From positions 1-22,576 of the forward strand of contig CAADXT010000167.1 in the NCBI GenBank assembly GCA_900753095.1: a DNA stretch of 22,576 nt, read 5' to 3'. The position numbers were made by a program, and so were the translations under genes. The notes below the pieces were generated by a model. The model was not told the DNA's origin and made no database searches. It saw nothing but the letters and a program-made list of their open reading frames with translations. This DNA comes from Eggerthellaceae bacterium (GTDB lineage: Bacteria > Actinomycetota > Coriobacteriia > Coriobacteriales > Eggerthellaceae). Below are positions 14,843 to 21,085 of the stretch, in pieces (position 1 is the stretch's first letter; every line of letters starts with the position of its first letter).

Positions 14843-15236
14843 GGGCTGTTCCCTTCTGACGGATTAGCTTTTCGAAAGGCTACCACAATGCTTTGCAGGA
14901 AACAGGCTGCGGCGCTACGTCTAATCCTTCTTCCGTGGTGAAGATCACGCATTTTCTTCGGGACGATGGGCGAAATGTTGGCGAAATGCATGGTTTCGGG
15001 AGAAAAGCTAAGAGAAGGCCCTCTTCTGGGCGAGATTTTCGCCTCATGTATGCCAAACCGATAATCTTTGCTGGAAATCACGCATGAGGCGCATATTATG
15101 CCAGAAATCCTTCGGGAAGCATGCATTTGAGGCGAATCTCGCCGCGTAGGGCCAGTATTCCGTGATTATTCAGAAAAGGGGATACATCTGGAGCAATTTT
15201 CGCCAAGCGTTAAGCAGCAGCGCTACGTATCGGTGA
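14843..15236. other. Gene-free, palindrome-rich intergenic region
   Basis: About 390 bp between the phosphatase start and the tRNA-Asn terminator hold no credible gene. A direct repeat GGCGAAATG occurs at 14969-14977 and 14980-14988. An imperfect 25-nt inverted repeat (15029-15053 and 15119-15143) has arms that are each small palindromes (GGCGA...TCGCC), and the intervening DNA repeats CATGAGGCG/CGCCTCATG. It may encode a structured RNA or be remnant DNA. Confidence 0.6.
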
Positions 15237-15266
15237 AATAAAAAAGCCCGCATAAAACGGGCTTTG
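15237..15266 (-). terminator. Terminator of tRNA-Asn
   Basis: On the minus strand, AAAGCCCG and CGGGCTTT form an 8-bp stem with a 7-nt loop followed by a T-run, directly behind the tRNA-Asn gene. Confidence 0.88.
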
Positions 15267-15273
15267 GAATTCC

Positions 15274-15348
15274 TGGCTCCCCGGGTAGGATTCGAACCTA
15301 CAACCCTCCGGTTAACAGCCGGATGCTCTGCCGTTGAGCTACCGAGGA
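15274..15348 (-). tRNA. tRNA-Asn (anticodon GTT)
   Basis: Read on the minus strand, the 75-nt gene folds as a complete cloverleaf: acceptor TCCTCGG/CCGGGGA with discriminator G, D arm GCTC/GAGC, anticodon loop CTGTTAA with anticodon GTT, T arm GTAGG-TTCGAAT-CCTAC, and an encoded CCA (15274-15276). Its own promoter and terminator flank it. Confidence 0.97.
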
Positions 15349-15379
15349 ATTCGGTGCGTTCTTCGTGACGCAAGAAGTT

Positions 15380-15407
15380 ATTATACGCATCTTGAAAATC
15401 GGCGCAA
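15380..15407 (-). promoter_or_regulatory. Promoter of tRNA-Asn
   Basis: On the minus strand, TTGCGC (15402-15407), a 16-bp spacer and a consensus TATAAT (15380-15385) lie about 31 bp before the mature tRNA 5' end. An A/T palindrome ACTTTTTT-G-AAAAAAGT (15410-15426) lies just upstream and could act as an UP-like element. Confidence 0.7.
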
Positions 15408-15458
15408 CCACTTTTTTGAAAAAAGTTTAAACTAGACTCTCACCTGCGGAAACGAGAT

Positions 15459-16703
15459 TTATCTCCTACGAAGCGATGGTCTTCTACGCCCGCGGCCAGA
15501 ACGCGAAGCGCGCTTGGTGGGGCGCTTGGGGTTGGGGACCAGGCGATCGTCGGCATACTCAAAGCCCTCTACATCGTGCGTTTCCAGCAGATGCTGCGTG
15601 TGATACTCGATCTCGCGCAAGTCGAGCAACTGGTTGGGCGAAAGGAAGGTGAAGGCAGCTCCCGATTCTCCTGCGCGGCCCGTGCGTCCGATACGGTGAA
15701 TGTAGTCTTCAGGCGAATCAGGCACAGTGAGGTTTACCACGTAGTGCACGTCGGTTACGTCGATGCCGCGTGCAAGCACATCGGTGGCAACCAACACATC
15801 GATCTTCCCTTCGCGGAAGTTCCTCAGGGCGCGGTCGCGCTTGCCTTGGGGCTTGTCGGCATGGATGCTGTCGGCCTTTATGCCGGCATCTTTCAGGCGG
15901 TTAGCGCATGAATCAGCCGATTGCTTGGTGCGCGTGAACACGATGACGCGCTCGGTTCCCTGCTCCTTCATCAGCGCAACCAGCAAGTCGAGCTTTTGGC
16001 GTTCGGAAACAGGCAGCAGATACTCGCGGACGGTATCGGCGGTTTCGCCTTTGTGGGCAATTTCTATAACCTCGGGCTCGGTTTGGACGAGCTTCGCTTT
16101 CGCCTGAACGTCGGGCGTGAGGGTAGCGCTGAACAGAAACGTCTGACGGTTCTTCGGCGTCATACGCACAATGGAGTTAACTGGTGGCCAAAAGCCCATG
16201 TCCATCATGCGGTCAACCTCGTCGAGCACCAGGTAATGGATGCTGTCGAGCGAGAGCATACCCTGATTCGCCAGGTCCAAAAGCCTGCCAGGCGTTGCGA
16301 TAAGCACATCGCAGCCCTTCTTGAGCTTCTCGATCTGCGTGGAGTATTTCTTTCCACCGATGATGGTGAGCGTGCGGAACTTGGTAACCTGTGCGATGGT
16401 GCTTGCGCACTCCGATATCTGTTGGGCAAGCTCGCGGGTGGGCGCAAGTATCAGCGCGTAAGGGCCCTTCTTGGGGCGTTTGGAGCCGAAATGGCGCACC
16501 ATCTGGTCGAAGATGGGCAACAGGTAGGCGATTGTCTTGCCGGTGCCCGTTTGGGCGGCTGCCAAGATGTCCTTTCCCTCGATTCCGGGCGGAATCGAAA
16601 GCGCCTGTACAGGGGTTGGTTCGGTGAAGCCGAGCTTTTCGACGGCTTCCAATGAGGGCTTGGAAAGTCCAAGCGTGTTAAAAGTTGAAGTAGTCATGCT
16701 CAT
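15459..16703 (-). CDS. DEAD-box ATP-dependent RNA helicase (RhlE-like)
   Basis: A cytoplasmic RNA helicase of 414 residues that unwinds short RNA duplexes in ribosome assembly, decay or cold adaptation. Motifs in order: Q motif FNTLGLSKPSLEAVEKLGFTEPTPVQ (8-33), motif I AQTGTGKT (50-57), Ia PTRELAQQ (88-95), Ib TPGR (137-140), motif II DEVD (161-164), motif III SAT (192-194), and HRIGRTGRAG in lobe 2. The tail after about residue 385 is short and very basic (RPTKRASRSGRGRRRP), a likely RNA-binding end. Motif II is DEVD rather than DEAD, an unusual but probably tolerated variant because both acidic catalytic residues remain. Two nearby in-frame ATGs (16703 and 16697) are possible starts; neither has a strong Shine-Dalgarno sequence. 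Divergent from trpS. Confidence 0.95.
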   Translation of the reverse strand: MSMTTSTFNTLGLSKPSLEAVEKLGFTEPTPVQALSIPPGIEGKDILAAAQTGTGKTIAYLLPIFDQMVRHFGSKRPKKGPYALILAPTRELAQQISECASTIAQVTKFRTLTIIGGKKYSTQIEKLKKGCDVLIATPGRLLDLANQGMLSLDSIHYLVLDEVDRMMDMGFWPPVNSIVRMTPKNRQTFLFSATLTPDVQAKAKLVQTEPEVIEIAHKGETADTVREYLLPVSERQKLDLLVALMKEQGTERVIVFTRTKQSADSCANRLKDAGIKADSIHADKPQGKRDRALRNFREGKIDVLVATDVLARGIDVTDVHYVVNLTVPDSPEDYIHRIGRTGRAGESGAAFTFLSPNQLLDLREIEYHTQHLLETHDVEGFEYADDRLVPNPKRPTKRASRSGRGRRRPSLRRR

Positions 16704-16752
16704 AAGTGTAGGGTACGCAGGGGCGATAGTCTATGTGCAAGATAAGCAATGG

Positions 16753-16758
16753 TATACT
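16753..16758 (+). promoter_or_regulatory. Putative trpS promoter -10 element
   Basis: TATACT lies 75 bp before the trpS ATG in the 130-bp helicase/trpS divergent gap. No clear -35 is seen. A short hairpin GCCGC-N6-GCGGC follows in the leader; the leader is too short for a T-box riboswitch. Confidence 0.45.
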
Positions 16759-16833
16759 TTCCCAATGCATCCTATGCCGCCCACGCGCGGCTGAATCTCA
16801 CTTACGAATCAAACGAAAGAGGCACTGTTCGTT

Positions 16834-17883
16834 ATGAGTTCTAGCAGCTTTGAAGCAAGCCAGAAGCGCAGCGAGGAAATCCGCGCTGATCTTGAAGTAA
16901 ATCCTGGAAAGTACCTGATGCTCACCGGCGATCGTCCTACGGGTCGTTTGCATCTGGGGCATTATTTCGGAACCATCAAGGAGCGCGTTGCCCTCCAGAA
17001 CAAGGGCATCACCACGCGTATCGTTATCGCCGACTACCAGGTAATCACCGATCGCGACACCACGGAAAACATTCAGGACAATGTCCGCAACATGGTTATC
17101 GACTATCTTGCGTGCGGCATCGATCCGGAGAAGACCATCATCTTCACTCATTCCGCCGTCCCTGCGCTGAATCAGCTTATGCTGCCCTTCCTTTCCTTGG
17201 TGTCCGAGGCGGAGCTGCTGCGCAATCCAACGGTTAAGTCGGAACAGGAAGCGTCTGGCCATGCGCTTACGGGCCTCTTGCTTACCTATCCGGTACACCA
17301 GGCGTGCGATATCTTGTTCTGCAAGGGCAACATCGTTCCCGTTGGCAAAGACCAGCTGCCCCACATCGAGCAGACGCGTCAGATTGCCCGCCGCTTCAAC
17401 GAGCGCTACGGCTATGTGTTCCCTGAGCCCGAGGGCCTGCTGAACACTGATACGCCCGAGATTCCCGGCTTGGACGGGCGCAAGATGTCCAAGAGCTACG
17501 GCAACGCCATTAGCCTTGCCTTTACGGCGGAGGAAACGGCGAAGATCATCAAGAAGTCCAAGACCGACTCTGAGCGCTTCATCGCGTTCGACAAGGAGAA
17601 CCGCCCTGGCGTTTCCGCATTGCTTACCACGGCTGCGCTGTGCACGGGCCGTACCGAGGTGGAGATCGCCGAAGAGATCGGCAACGGCGGCTCTGGTGCG
17701 CTGAAGAAGTACGTTACGGAATCTGTTAATGCGTACCTTGCTCCCATCCGCGAACGCCGCGAGGAAATTGCCTCTAAGCCCGGCTATGTTGAGGAGATCC
17801 TACACGAAGGCAACCGAAAGGCGAACGAGATTGCCAATGAAACGCTCAATCAGGTTCGCGAAGCAATGCACATGGTGTACTAA
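16834..17883 (+). CDS. trpS: Tryptophan--tRNA ligase
   Basis: Charges tRNA-Trp with tryptophan, ATP-dependent, in the cytoplasm. The 349-residue product has class I signatures: the HIGH-type motif HLGH (residues 40-43) in GDRPTGRLHLGHYFG and KMSKS (217-221) in GLDGRKMSKSYGNAI. The segment VGKDQLPHIEQTRQIARRFN is typical of TrpRS, and GDRPTG with the short N terminus separates it from TyrRS. Length is normal. The start is ATG 16834; the best Shine-Dalgarno candidate (GAAAGAGG, 12 bp upstream) is rather far. A CAU-anticodon tRNA gene follows on the same strand after a palindrome-rich gap. Confidence 0.97.
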   Translation: MSSSSFEASQKRSEEIRADLEVNPGKYLMLTGDRPTGRLHLGHYFGTIKERVALQNKGITTRIVIADYQVITDRDTTENIQDNVRNMVIDYLACGIDPEKTIIFTHSAVPALNQLMLPFLSLVSEAELLRNPTVKSEQEASGHALTGLLLTYPVHQACDILFCKGNIVPVGKDQLPHIEQTRQIARRFNERYGYVFPEPEGLLNTDTPEIPGLDGRKMSKSYGNAISLAFTAEETAKIIKKSKTDSERFIAFDKENRPGVSALLTTAALCTGRTEVEIAEEIGNGGSGALKKYVTESVNAYLAPIRERREEIASKPGYVEEILHEGNRKANEIANETLNQVREAMHMVY

Positions 17884-17895
17884 TTTTTCTGCTGT

Positions 17896-17960
17896 CAGGT
17901 ACCTGCTTTGCTTATGTGCCATCGGTATACCGAAACAGGGAAAAGCATGGCAAAGCAGGT
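17896..17960. repeat. Palindrome cluster between trpS and the CAU tRNA
   Basis: A perfect 11-bp inverted repeat ACCTGCTTTGC (17901-17911) / GCAAAGCAGGT (17950-17960) encloses the perfect 10-bp palindrome CGGTATACCG (17923-17932). The left arm overlaps another palindrome, CAGGTACCTG (17896-17905). No T-run follows, so it is not an ordinary terminator. Confidence 0.6.
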
Positions 17961-17969
17961 AAAGTAAGG

Positions 17970-17975
17970 TACAAT
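17970..17975 (+). promoter_or_regulatory. Putative -10 element of the CAU tRNA
   Basis: TACAAT lies 26 bp before the mature tRNA 5' end, right spacing for a tRNA promoter. A -35 is not obvious; the inverted-repeat cluster ends 10 bp upstream. Confidence 0.4.
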
Positions 17976-18001
17976 AACCAATCGCACCTTGAAGTGCAGT
18001 C

Positions 18002-18076
18002 GGGCCCATAGCTCAATGGTGGAGCAGGGGACTCATAATCCTTTGGTTCTCGGTTCGAATCCGGGTGGGCCCACCA
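18002..18076 (+). tRNA. tRNA with CAT anticodon (elongator Met or lysidine-type Ile2)
   Basis: A 75-nt cloverleaf: acceptor GGGCCCA/TGGGCCC with discriminator A73, D arm GCTC/GAGC, anticodon stem GGGGA/TCCTT with loop CTCATAA, T arm CTCGG-TTCGAAT-CCGGG, encoded CCA. It is not an initiator, because position 1-72 is a normal G-C pair and the GGG/CCC anticodon stem is absent. The acceptor and CTTTGGTT region look more like Ile2 (CAU) than elongator Met to me, but the distinction needs the tRNA set of the genome. Two G-U pairs in the anticodon stem are slightly unusual. Confidence 0.93.
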
Positions 18077-18085
18077 AGCAAACTG

Positions 18086-18115
18086 AAGCCCTCACGCAAT
18101 GCGTGAGGGCTTTTT
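18086..18115 (+). terminator. Terminator of the CAU tRNA
   Basis: A perfect stem GCCCTCACGC / GCGTGAGGGC with loop AAT, followed by TTTTT, ten bases after the tRNA CCA. Confidence 0.93.
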
Positions 18116-18368
18116 GATACGTTGTGAAGTTGCGCACATTGGCGTAAGGGGCAGGGGACGAGCTTCCTTACACGCTTGGCATAGGGAAGTGCGTGGCTTG
18201 GTTAAGCGCATCATGCTAATGTGGCATTTCTGCTGCTCCCGATTACCTTTCCTTGCTAGATACGCTTGTTTGCCGCTGCCCTTACCGGTTAGGCGCTGCC
18301 TCTTCGCCTTCGTCGCTTGGGCTGCGTCTAACCGTGATTGTTACCTCTTGGCCAATTTGTGCGCAAAT

Positions 18369-18398
18369 AAAAAAGCCACCCGAATTCGGGTGGCTTTA
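18369..18398 (-). terminator. Terminator of the four-helix membrane protein gene
   Basis: AAAGCCACCCGAATTCGGGTGGCTTT is a 13-bp perfect palindrome with a T-run (six T) on the minus strand, starting 18 bp after the stop. In the region 18116-18368 between it and the tRNA terminator I see no credible gene or motif. Confidence 0.88.
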
Positions 18399-18415
18399 AG
18401 AAGTAAGAGAGAACC

Positions 18416-19018
18416 TTATTTCTTTACTTCCTTGCGGAATCGCTTTGCCTTCTTGAGAGAATGACGCTCTTCCTCAACTTGCTTCATCGTGACGATGGTC
18501 ATTGCGATAAGCACAATGCTCACAAGGCATGCAGGGCTGATGATATGGATCATGAAGAGTGCCACCAGCTCGATAGCGATCGAGATGCCCAGGAGCGCGT
18601 ACATAAGGCCGTTAAGGAACTTGGCATCGGCGCGGTCGTACATCCAGGAAAAGCCCTTGAAGTTGATGATTACGCCCGCTACAGCGGTCCAAAGGCATAC
18701 AAGCGCTTCGATGCGGGCAAGAGTTGCAACGCGGTAGCCGTTGTATTCCCAGCCGCCGGTAGCGCGCAGCTCCCAGTCAGTAAAGGTTTCGCCCGAGAAC
18801 CATCCGATAAGGGTGCAGGCAAGACCCCACACTAGAAGGATCATCGCATAGATGAAATAGCCATTCCAAATGTTGTGCATCTTGGTGCGCACCGAGGTCA
18901 TAGGATAGCCGTCGTCGCCGATCTTAGTGCCGTCTTCGGTGTACCAGATCTCAATAGGCTTCTTTTGAGGCTTTTCTTTTTCCTCTTTCTTTTTGTCCTT
19001 CTTCTTGAAAAGTGCCAT
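18416..19018 (-). CDS. Four-helix membrane protein of unknown function
   Basis: Not recognised. The 200-residue product starts with a very basic/acidic cytoplasmic tail MALFKKKDKKKEEKEKPQKK (residues 1-20), then IEIWYTEDGTKIGDDGYPMTSVRTKMHNIWNGYF. Four hydrophobic segments follow at about residues 55-75 (FIYAMILLVWGLACTLIGWF), 100-120 (ALVCLWTAVAGVIINF), 135-155 and 157-178 (CLVSIVLIAMTIVTM), ending in a basic tail KKAKRFRKEVKK. No enzymatic motif is seen. The start at 19018 is preferred over the in-frame ATG 36 bp further upstream because GGAAAGG lies close before it and the Lys-rich N terminus is then immediate. It has a strong own terminator and a possible operator upstream (19129-19152), so it is monocistronic. 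Confidence 0.8.
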   Translation of the reverse strand: MALFKKKDKKKEEKEKPQKKPIEIWYTEDGTKIGDDGYPMTSVRTKMHNIWNGYFIYAMILLVWGLACTLIGWFSGETFTDWELRATGGWEYNGYRVATLARIEALVCLWTAVAGVIINFKGFSWMYDRADAKFLNGLMYALLGISIAIELVALFMIHIISPACLVSIVLIAMTIVTMKQVEEERHSLKKAKRFRKEVKK

Positions 19019-19128
19019 GTATAACCTTTCCGTAAGGGTAGAGCTTAAAAACACCGAGTTTCAATTCTATCTGAAATTCGGGTAAAGGTAGTCGTACGAA
19101 TGCCCTTATCCGAATAATGACAAAACTT

Positions 19129-19152
19129 GCAATACAAGATGCATCGTATTGC
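19129..19152. promoter_or_regulatory. GCAATAC-N10-GTATTGC inverted repeat, candidate operator
   Basis: Perfect 7-bp arms (19129-19135 and 19146-19152) lie about 110 bp upstream of the membrane-protein start, in the gap that also holds the downstream end of the acyl-CoA dehydrogenase gene. Confidence 0.4.
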
Positions 19153-19271
19153 GTTATGCAATGGCACTTACAATGGCCAGCGTTGGGGTAGGGGTTTATG
19201 TTCGGTTCGGCTAGTCTTCCAGCATCTTTAATTGAGTTCGCTCTTGGCTAGTTGCGATGAAAGCTGCCTAT

Positions 19272-19303
19272 AAAAAAAGGAGGAAGCAAAGCTTCCTCCT
19301 TTT
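19272..19303 (-). terminator. Terminator of the leftward acyl-CoA dehydrogenase gene (bidirectional)
   Basis: AAAAGGAGGAAGC (19275-19287) and GCTTCCTCCTTTT (19291-19303) form a perfect 13-bp stem around AAA. The minus-strand side continues into a T-run of seven. The plus-strand side also ends in TTTT. Confidence 0.9.
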
Positions 19304-19345
19304 CCGGAATCTAGCCAAGATAACTCTTGGTTATAAGAGTCAGAA

Positions 19346-20569
19346 CTAGTCGAGCTTAGAGCCAGCGATCCAGGTCTGGTACTCGAGAGTACCGTCATGA
19401 TCCTCGACGCCCTTAGCGATGGTGATGCGCTGAACGGTAGGAGCGCCTTCCTCAAGCCACATAGCGCGGCAGTCGCGATAGAGGAGCTCGGTAGGACCAT
19501 AAGGAGAATCCTCGAAGTAGCCGTCGCCACCGAAGATCTCGAGCATCTCGTCGGAAACGAGACGAACGGTGTCGATGGAGAACAGCTTGCAGATTGCAGC
19601 CTTCTCGGATATGTACTCGCCATTGTTGTCGAGATCGAAGTCATCGCAGAAGTCGATGATGGAGCAGCGGAGAGCATGGATCATCATCTGCATGTTAGCG
19701 AGCTTTACGCGGATAGCCTGACGCTTGATGATCGGCTTACCGAAGGTAACGCGGTCGCGTGCACGAGCGATGGACATCTCGAACATGCGCTGAGAAATAC
19801 CGAGGTTAGAAGTTGCGATGTGTACGCGGGAAACCGCGAGAGAGTGCATAGCAACCTTCATGCCCTCGCCGCGCTTGCCGAGCATCAATTCGGGCTCGAG
19901 CTCAACGTTGGTGAACTTCAGGCCGGTGTGACCGGAGCCACGGCAGCCCATCATGTGAGGCATAGGAACGATTTCGAAGCCAGGACGATCCATAGGAACG
20001 AAGAAGGCGGACAGACGATCGTCGCCCTGCTTGTCAGGATCGGTTACGCAGATTACGTAAGAGAACTGAGAGCAGTCGGTGTGAGAAATGAGCCACTTCT
20101 CGCCGTTGAGGATCCACTTACCCTTTTCTTCGTCCCATACAGCGGTGGAGTGCAGGTCAGCACCGGTGCCGCCGGACTTCTCGGTCAGAGCGAAGTTGGT
20201 GAAGATGGTCTTGTCCTGGAAGAGAGGCATGTACTTCTCTTTGATCTCGGGCTGACCGAAATCGTTGAGGATGCGCCAGTTCAGGTCAGATGCATAGTGC
20301 ATGTGCATACGCATGCCCGAAGGACCACGGGAGAACTCTTCCTGAACCTGCAGGATTTCCTTCTCGGAGAGGCCCCATCCACCGTACTCTACAGGGAGAG
20401 AGTAACGATAGATGTCGTTGTCGATGTTGGACTGGTAGAACTTCTCGGGGAACGTGTTGGTTACCTCGATCTCCTTCTGCCATTCGGTGTAAGGACCTTC
20501 GACCATTTCGCGAACCTTCTTGAGGTACGCCTTGAACTGCTCGTCGGTGATGGTTGCATTCGGATTCAT
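19346..20569 (-). CDS. Acyl-CoA dehydrogenase family protein (catalytic Glu present)
   Basis: A 407-residue FAD enzyme of the acyl-CoA dehydrogenase family; members oxidise an acyl-CoA to the enoyl-CoA, or run the reverse, passing electrons to ETF. Visible features: the FAD/substrate segment FTNFALTEKSGGTGADLHSTA (about residues 123-143), the strand WILNGEKWLISHTDCSQ, the ARDRVTFGKPIIKRQAI region, EIFGGDGYF, and the C-terminal WLEEGAPTVQRITIAKG, where E374 sits at the position of the catalytic base in the Y-E-G-T pattern. The ATG at 20569 has AGGAGG seven bases upstream on the minus strand. It is divergent from a second family member. Codons favour GCT, GGC, CTC and AAG, as in highly expressed genes. 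The substrate is unknown. Confidence 0.93.
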   Translation of the reverse strand: MNPNATITDEQFKAYLKKVREMVEGPYTEWQKEIEVTNTFPEKFYQSNIDNDIYRYSLPVEYGGWGLSEKEILQVQEEFSRGPSGMRMHMHYASDLNWRILNDFGQPEIKEKYMPLFQDKTIFTNFALTEKSGGTGADLHSTAVWDEEKGKWILNGEKWLISHTDCSQFSYVICVTDPDKQGDDRLSAFFVPMDRPGFEIVPMPHMMGCRGSGHTGLKFTNVELEPELMLGKRGEGMKVAMHSLAVSRVHIATSNLGISQRMFEMSIARARDRVTFGKPIIKRQAIRVKLANMQMMIHALRCSIIDFCDDFDLDNNGEYISEKAAICKLFSIDTVRLVSDEMLEIFGGDGYFEDSPYGPTELLYRDCRAMWLEEGAPTVQRITIAKGVEDHDGTLEYQTWIAGSKLD

Positions 20570-20594
20570 AAACCCTCCTAATCGGTTTGTGAGT

Positions 20595-20610
20595 GGAACC
20601 TTGCGGTTCC
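20595..20610. promoter_or_regulatory. GGAACC-TTGC-GGTTCC hairpin in the leader of the leftward dehydrogenase gene
   Basis: A perfect 6-bp stem with a 4-nt loop lies 26 bp before the leftward start codon, inside the probable leader and just upstream of the ribosome-binding site. Confidence 0.45.
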
Positions 20611-20657
20611 TGTTTAACCCTTATGCGGCAGATTCCGGATATTCCGCTACGAGCAAG

Positions 20658-20687
20658 TTTATCATTCTCGCGCTAAGAAGTGTCCAA
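20658..20687 (-). promoter_or_regulatory. Possible promoter of the leftward dehydrogenase gene
   Basis: On the minus strand, TTGGAC (20682-20687) is followed after 18 bp by GATAAA (20658-20663, four matches to the -10 consensus). It is about 90 bp from the start codon. Confidence 0.35.
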
Positions 20688-20741
20688 TAGGATATATGCA
20701 ATCTAAAAACTTCTTTCTATAGGCTTGTTCTATCGTTCTTT

Positions 20742-20769
20742 TTGACATCGATTGCGCCGTTGAATAATG
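20742..20769 (+). promoter_or_regulatory. Sigma-70-type promoter TTGACA-N16-AATAAT, distal to the rightward dehydrogenase gene
   Basis: A perfect -35 TTGACA (20742-20747) and a 5-of-6 -10 AATAAT (20764-20769), spacer 16 bp. Transcription from here would give a leader of about 310 nt before the rightward gene. The AT-rich palindrome GTATATATAC (20784-20793) follows. Confidence 0.5.
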
Positions 20770-20997
20770 CATTTTGCCCAACGTATATATACATATATTA
20801 GTAGTCGATTTTACGATGTTGATGGGGGATGCGTAGCGCTTGGACGTTGACCATGTTCATATCTATTTACCTCTTCGGCAAAAGCGCGGAAGATCGATAG
20901 ACCGAGCCTATGAATCTTTACCTGATGAATCGGTATTTTTTTCCACCGTCCGTCTTTTTTCTATTGGACTGGGCAACTCTTGCGATTAAACTCAGGT

Positions 20998-21033
20998 ACA
21001 GCAGAAAGTCCGTTTTCTGGCATATACTGCTGT
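20998..21033 (+). promoter_or_regulatory. Proximal promoter and ACAGCAG-N22-CTGCTGT operator candidate
   Basis: TATACT (21023-21028) is a good -10, 57 bp before the rightward start. It lies inside an inverted repeat with perfect 7-bp arms (20998-21004 and 21027-21033) plus an inner AGAAA/TTTCT pair. A repressor bound here would cover the -35 to -10 region. Confidence 0.5.
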
Positions 21034-21085
21034 CAGAACTAGTTCGGCTGCCCTCGGATGGGGCGGGCGAGAGAAGGAGAAGATT

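Noticed and set aside
14839..15126. 95-codon minus-strand frame overlapping the phosphatase start by TTGA
   Set aside because: The overlap looks like coupling, but the protein is low in structure-like patterns, has no ribosome-binding site, and runs through the inverted repeats.
16759..16833. T-box riboswitch before trpS
   Set aside because: The leader is only about 70 nt with no specifier stem or T-box sequence.
18099..18464. 121-codon plus-strand frame after the CAU tRNA
   Set aside because: It starts inside the tRNA terminator stem, crosses another terminator and ends inside the membrane-protein gene; composition is not protein-like.
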